This document shows positions 63,661 through 64,000 of a DNA stretch of 64,000 bases, piece after piece. Numbering within the stretch: position 1 is the first letter of the stretch; every line of letters begins with the position of its first letter. Below the pieces are notes generated by a model, which saw only the letters and a program-made list of their open reading frames with translations, was not told the DNA's origin and did not search any database. Both the position numbers and the translations under genes were made by a program. This stretch comes from Aphrophora alni (lineage: Eukaryota; Arthropoda; Insecta; Hemiptera; Aphrophoridae): contig OY740774.1 of NCBI GenBank assembly GCA_963513935.1, forward strand, positions 29,035,949 through 29,099,948, written 5' to 3'.

Positions 63661-64000
63661 AAACTAGCGCTATGTCGAAAACTAAAACTAAATGTATAAT
63701 CTAAGAAAAGTATTCAAGCCTAAAATAATAAGGAAAAAGTATTCAGCAAAACACTAAAACTTTGTAAAATTATACTAGTACGATTAAGCACCCTGCAGTA
63801 GACTGTACCCTACATTAAAGTCCAACTTATCTATACTTACCCCAAGCAATGTGTATGAGATTCAAGAATAAATCTAAGCTAAGACTAAATACAAATGTGA
63901 TTAGATAAAATCATAACATACAGGCCTACACTACAGAAAGGATGGCAAGCAACTGATTGTAAGAGATGGAGCCAAGAGAAAGTTGTTTTAACTGTTTATT

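Overview
The window is a single large intron-rich animal gene on the + strand, running off both ends. It encodes the C-terminal two thirds of the ectodomain, plus the transmembrane helix, of a giant Fat-family cadherin, most likely the Fat-like/FAT1-3 type (Drosophila kugelei/fat2 group). I joined 32 exons (685-63216, about 7,175 coding bases, about 2,390 codons) by splice sites, intron phase and cadherin fold. They read through without a stop. They encode 21 consecutive cadherin repeats (called R1-R21 here), a Fat-specific membrane-proximal segment, one clear EGF-like module, a second short Cys-rich module and a transmembrane segment. If the protein has the usual 34 repeats, R1-R21 would be repeats 14-34. 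The 5' exons (signal peptide, earlier repeats) and the cytoplasmic domain lie outside the window. No second host gene, tRNA, rRNA or CRISPR array was seen.

The organism is an arthropod, most likely an insect and perhaps a hemipteran. Evidence is the Fat-like gene, the AT-rich introns, and remnants of mariner, pogo/Tigger-like, hAT, piggyBac-like and non-LTR elements. The species cannot be read from the sequence.

Layout: 1-17491 carries exons 1-11 in moderate introns. These hold a 44-bp-period palindromic repeat, a complete hAT-type element with an 8-bp target duplication, and decayed retroelement pieces. 17492-25097 is a 7.6-kb intron holding a SINE-like unit, a candidate 24-nt microexon, a pogo-like element filled with a 75-bp minisatellite, and a mariner fossil. 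25098-40633 carries exons 12-20, with retroelement scraps and simple repeats. 40634-45799 is a 5.2-kb intron dominated by a 2.1-kb pogo-like element filled with about 25 copies of a 78-bp minisatellite, followed by a decayed mariner. 45800-63216 carries exons 21-32. Introns 27 and 30 hold inverted copies of a fold-back element flanking exons 28-30. Long open reading frames over 21447-22115 and 41458-43334 come from minisatellites whose period is a multiple of three and are not genes.

All repeat-family and transposon assignments were made by eye. Exon boundaries rest on GT-AG (once GC-AG) signals plus phase and homology logic, not transcripts.
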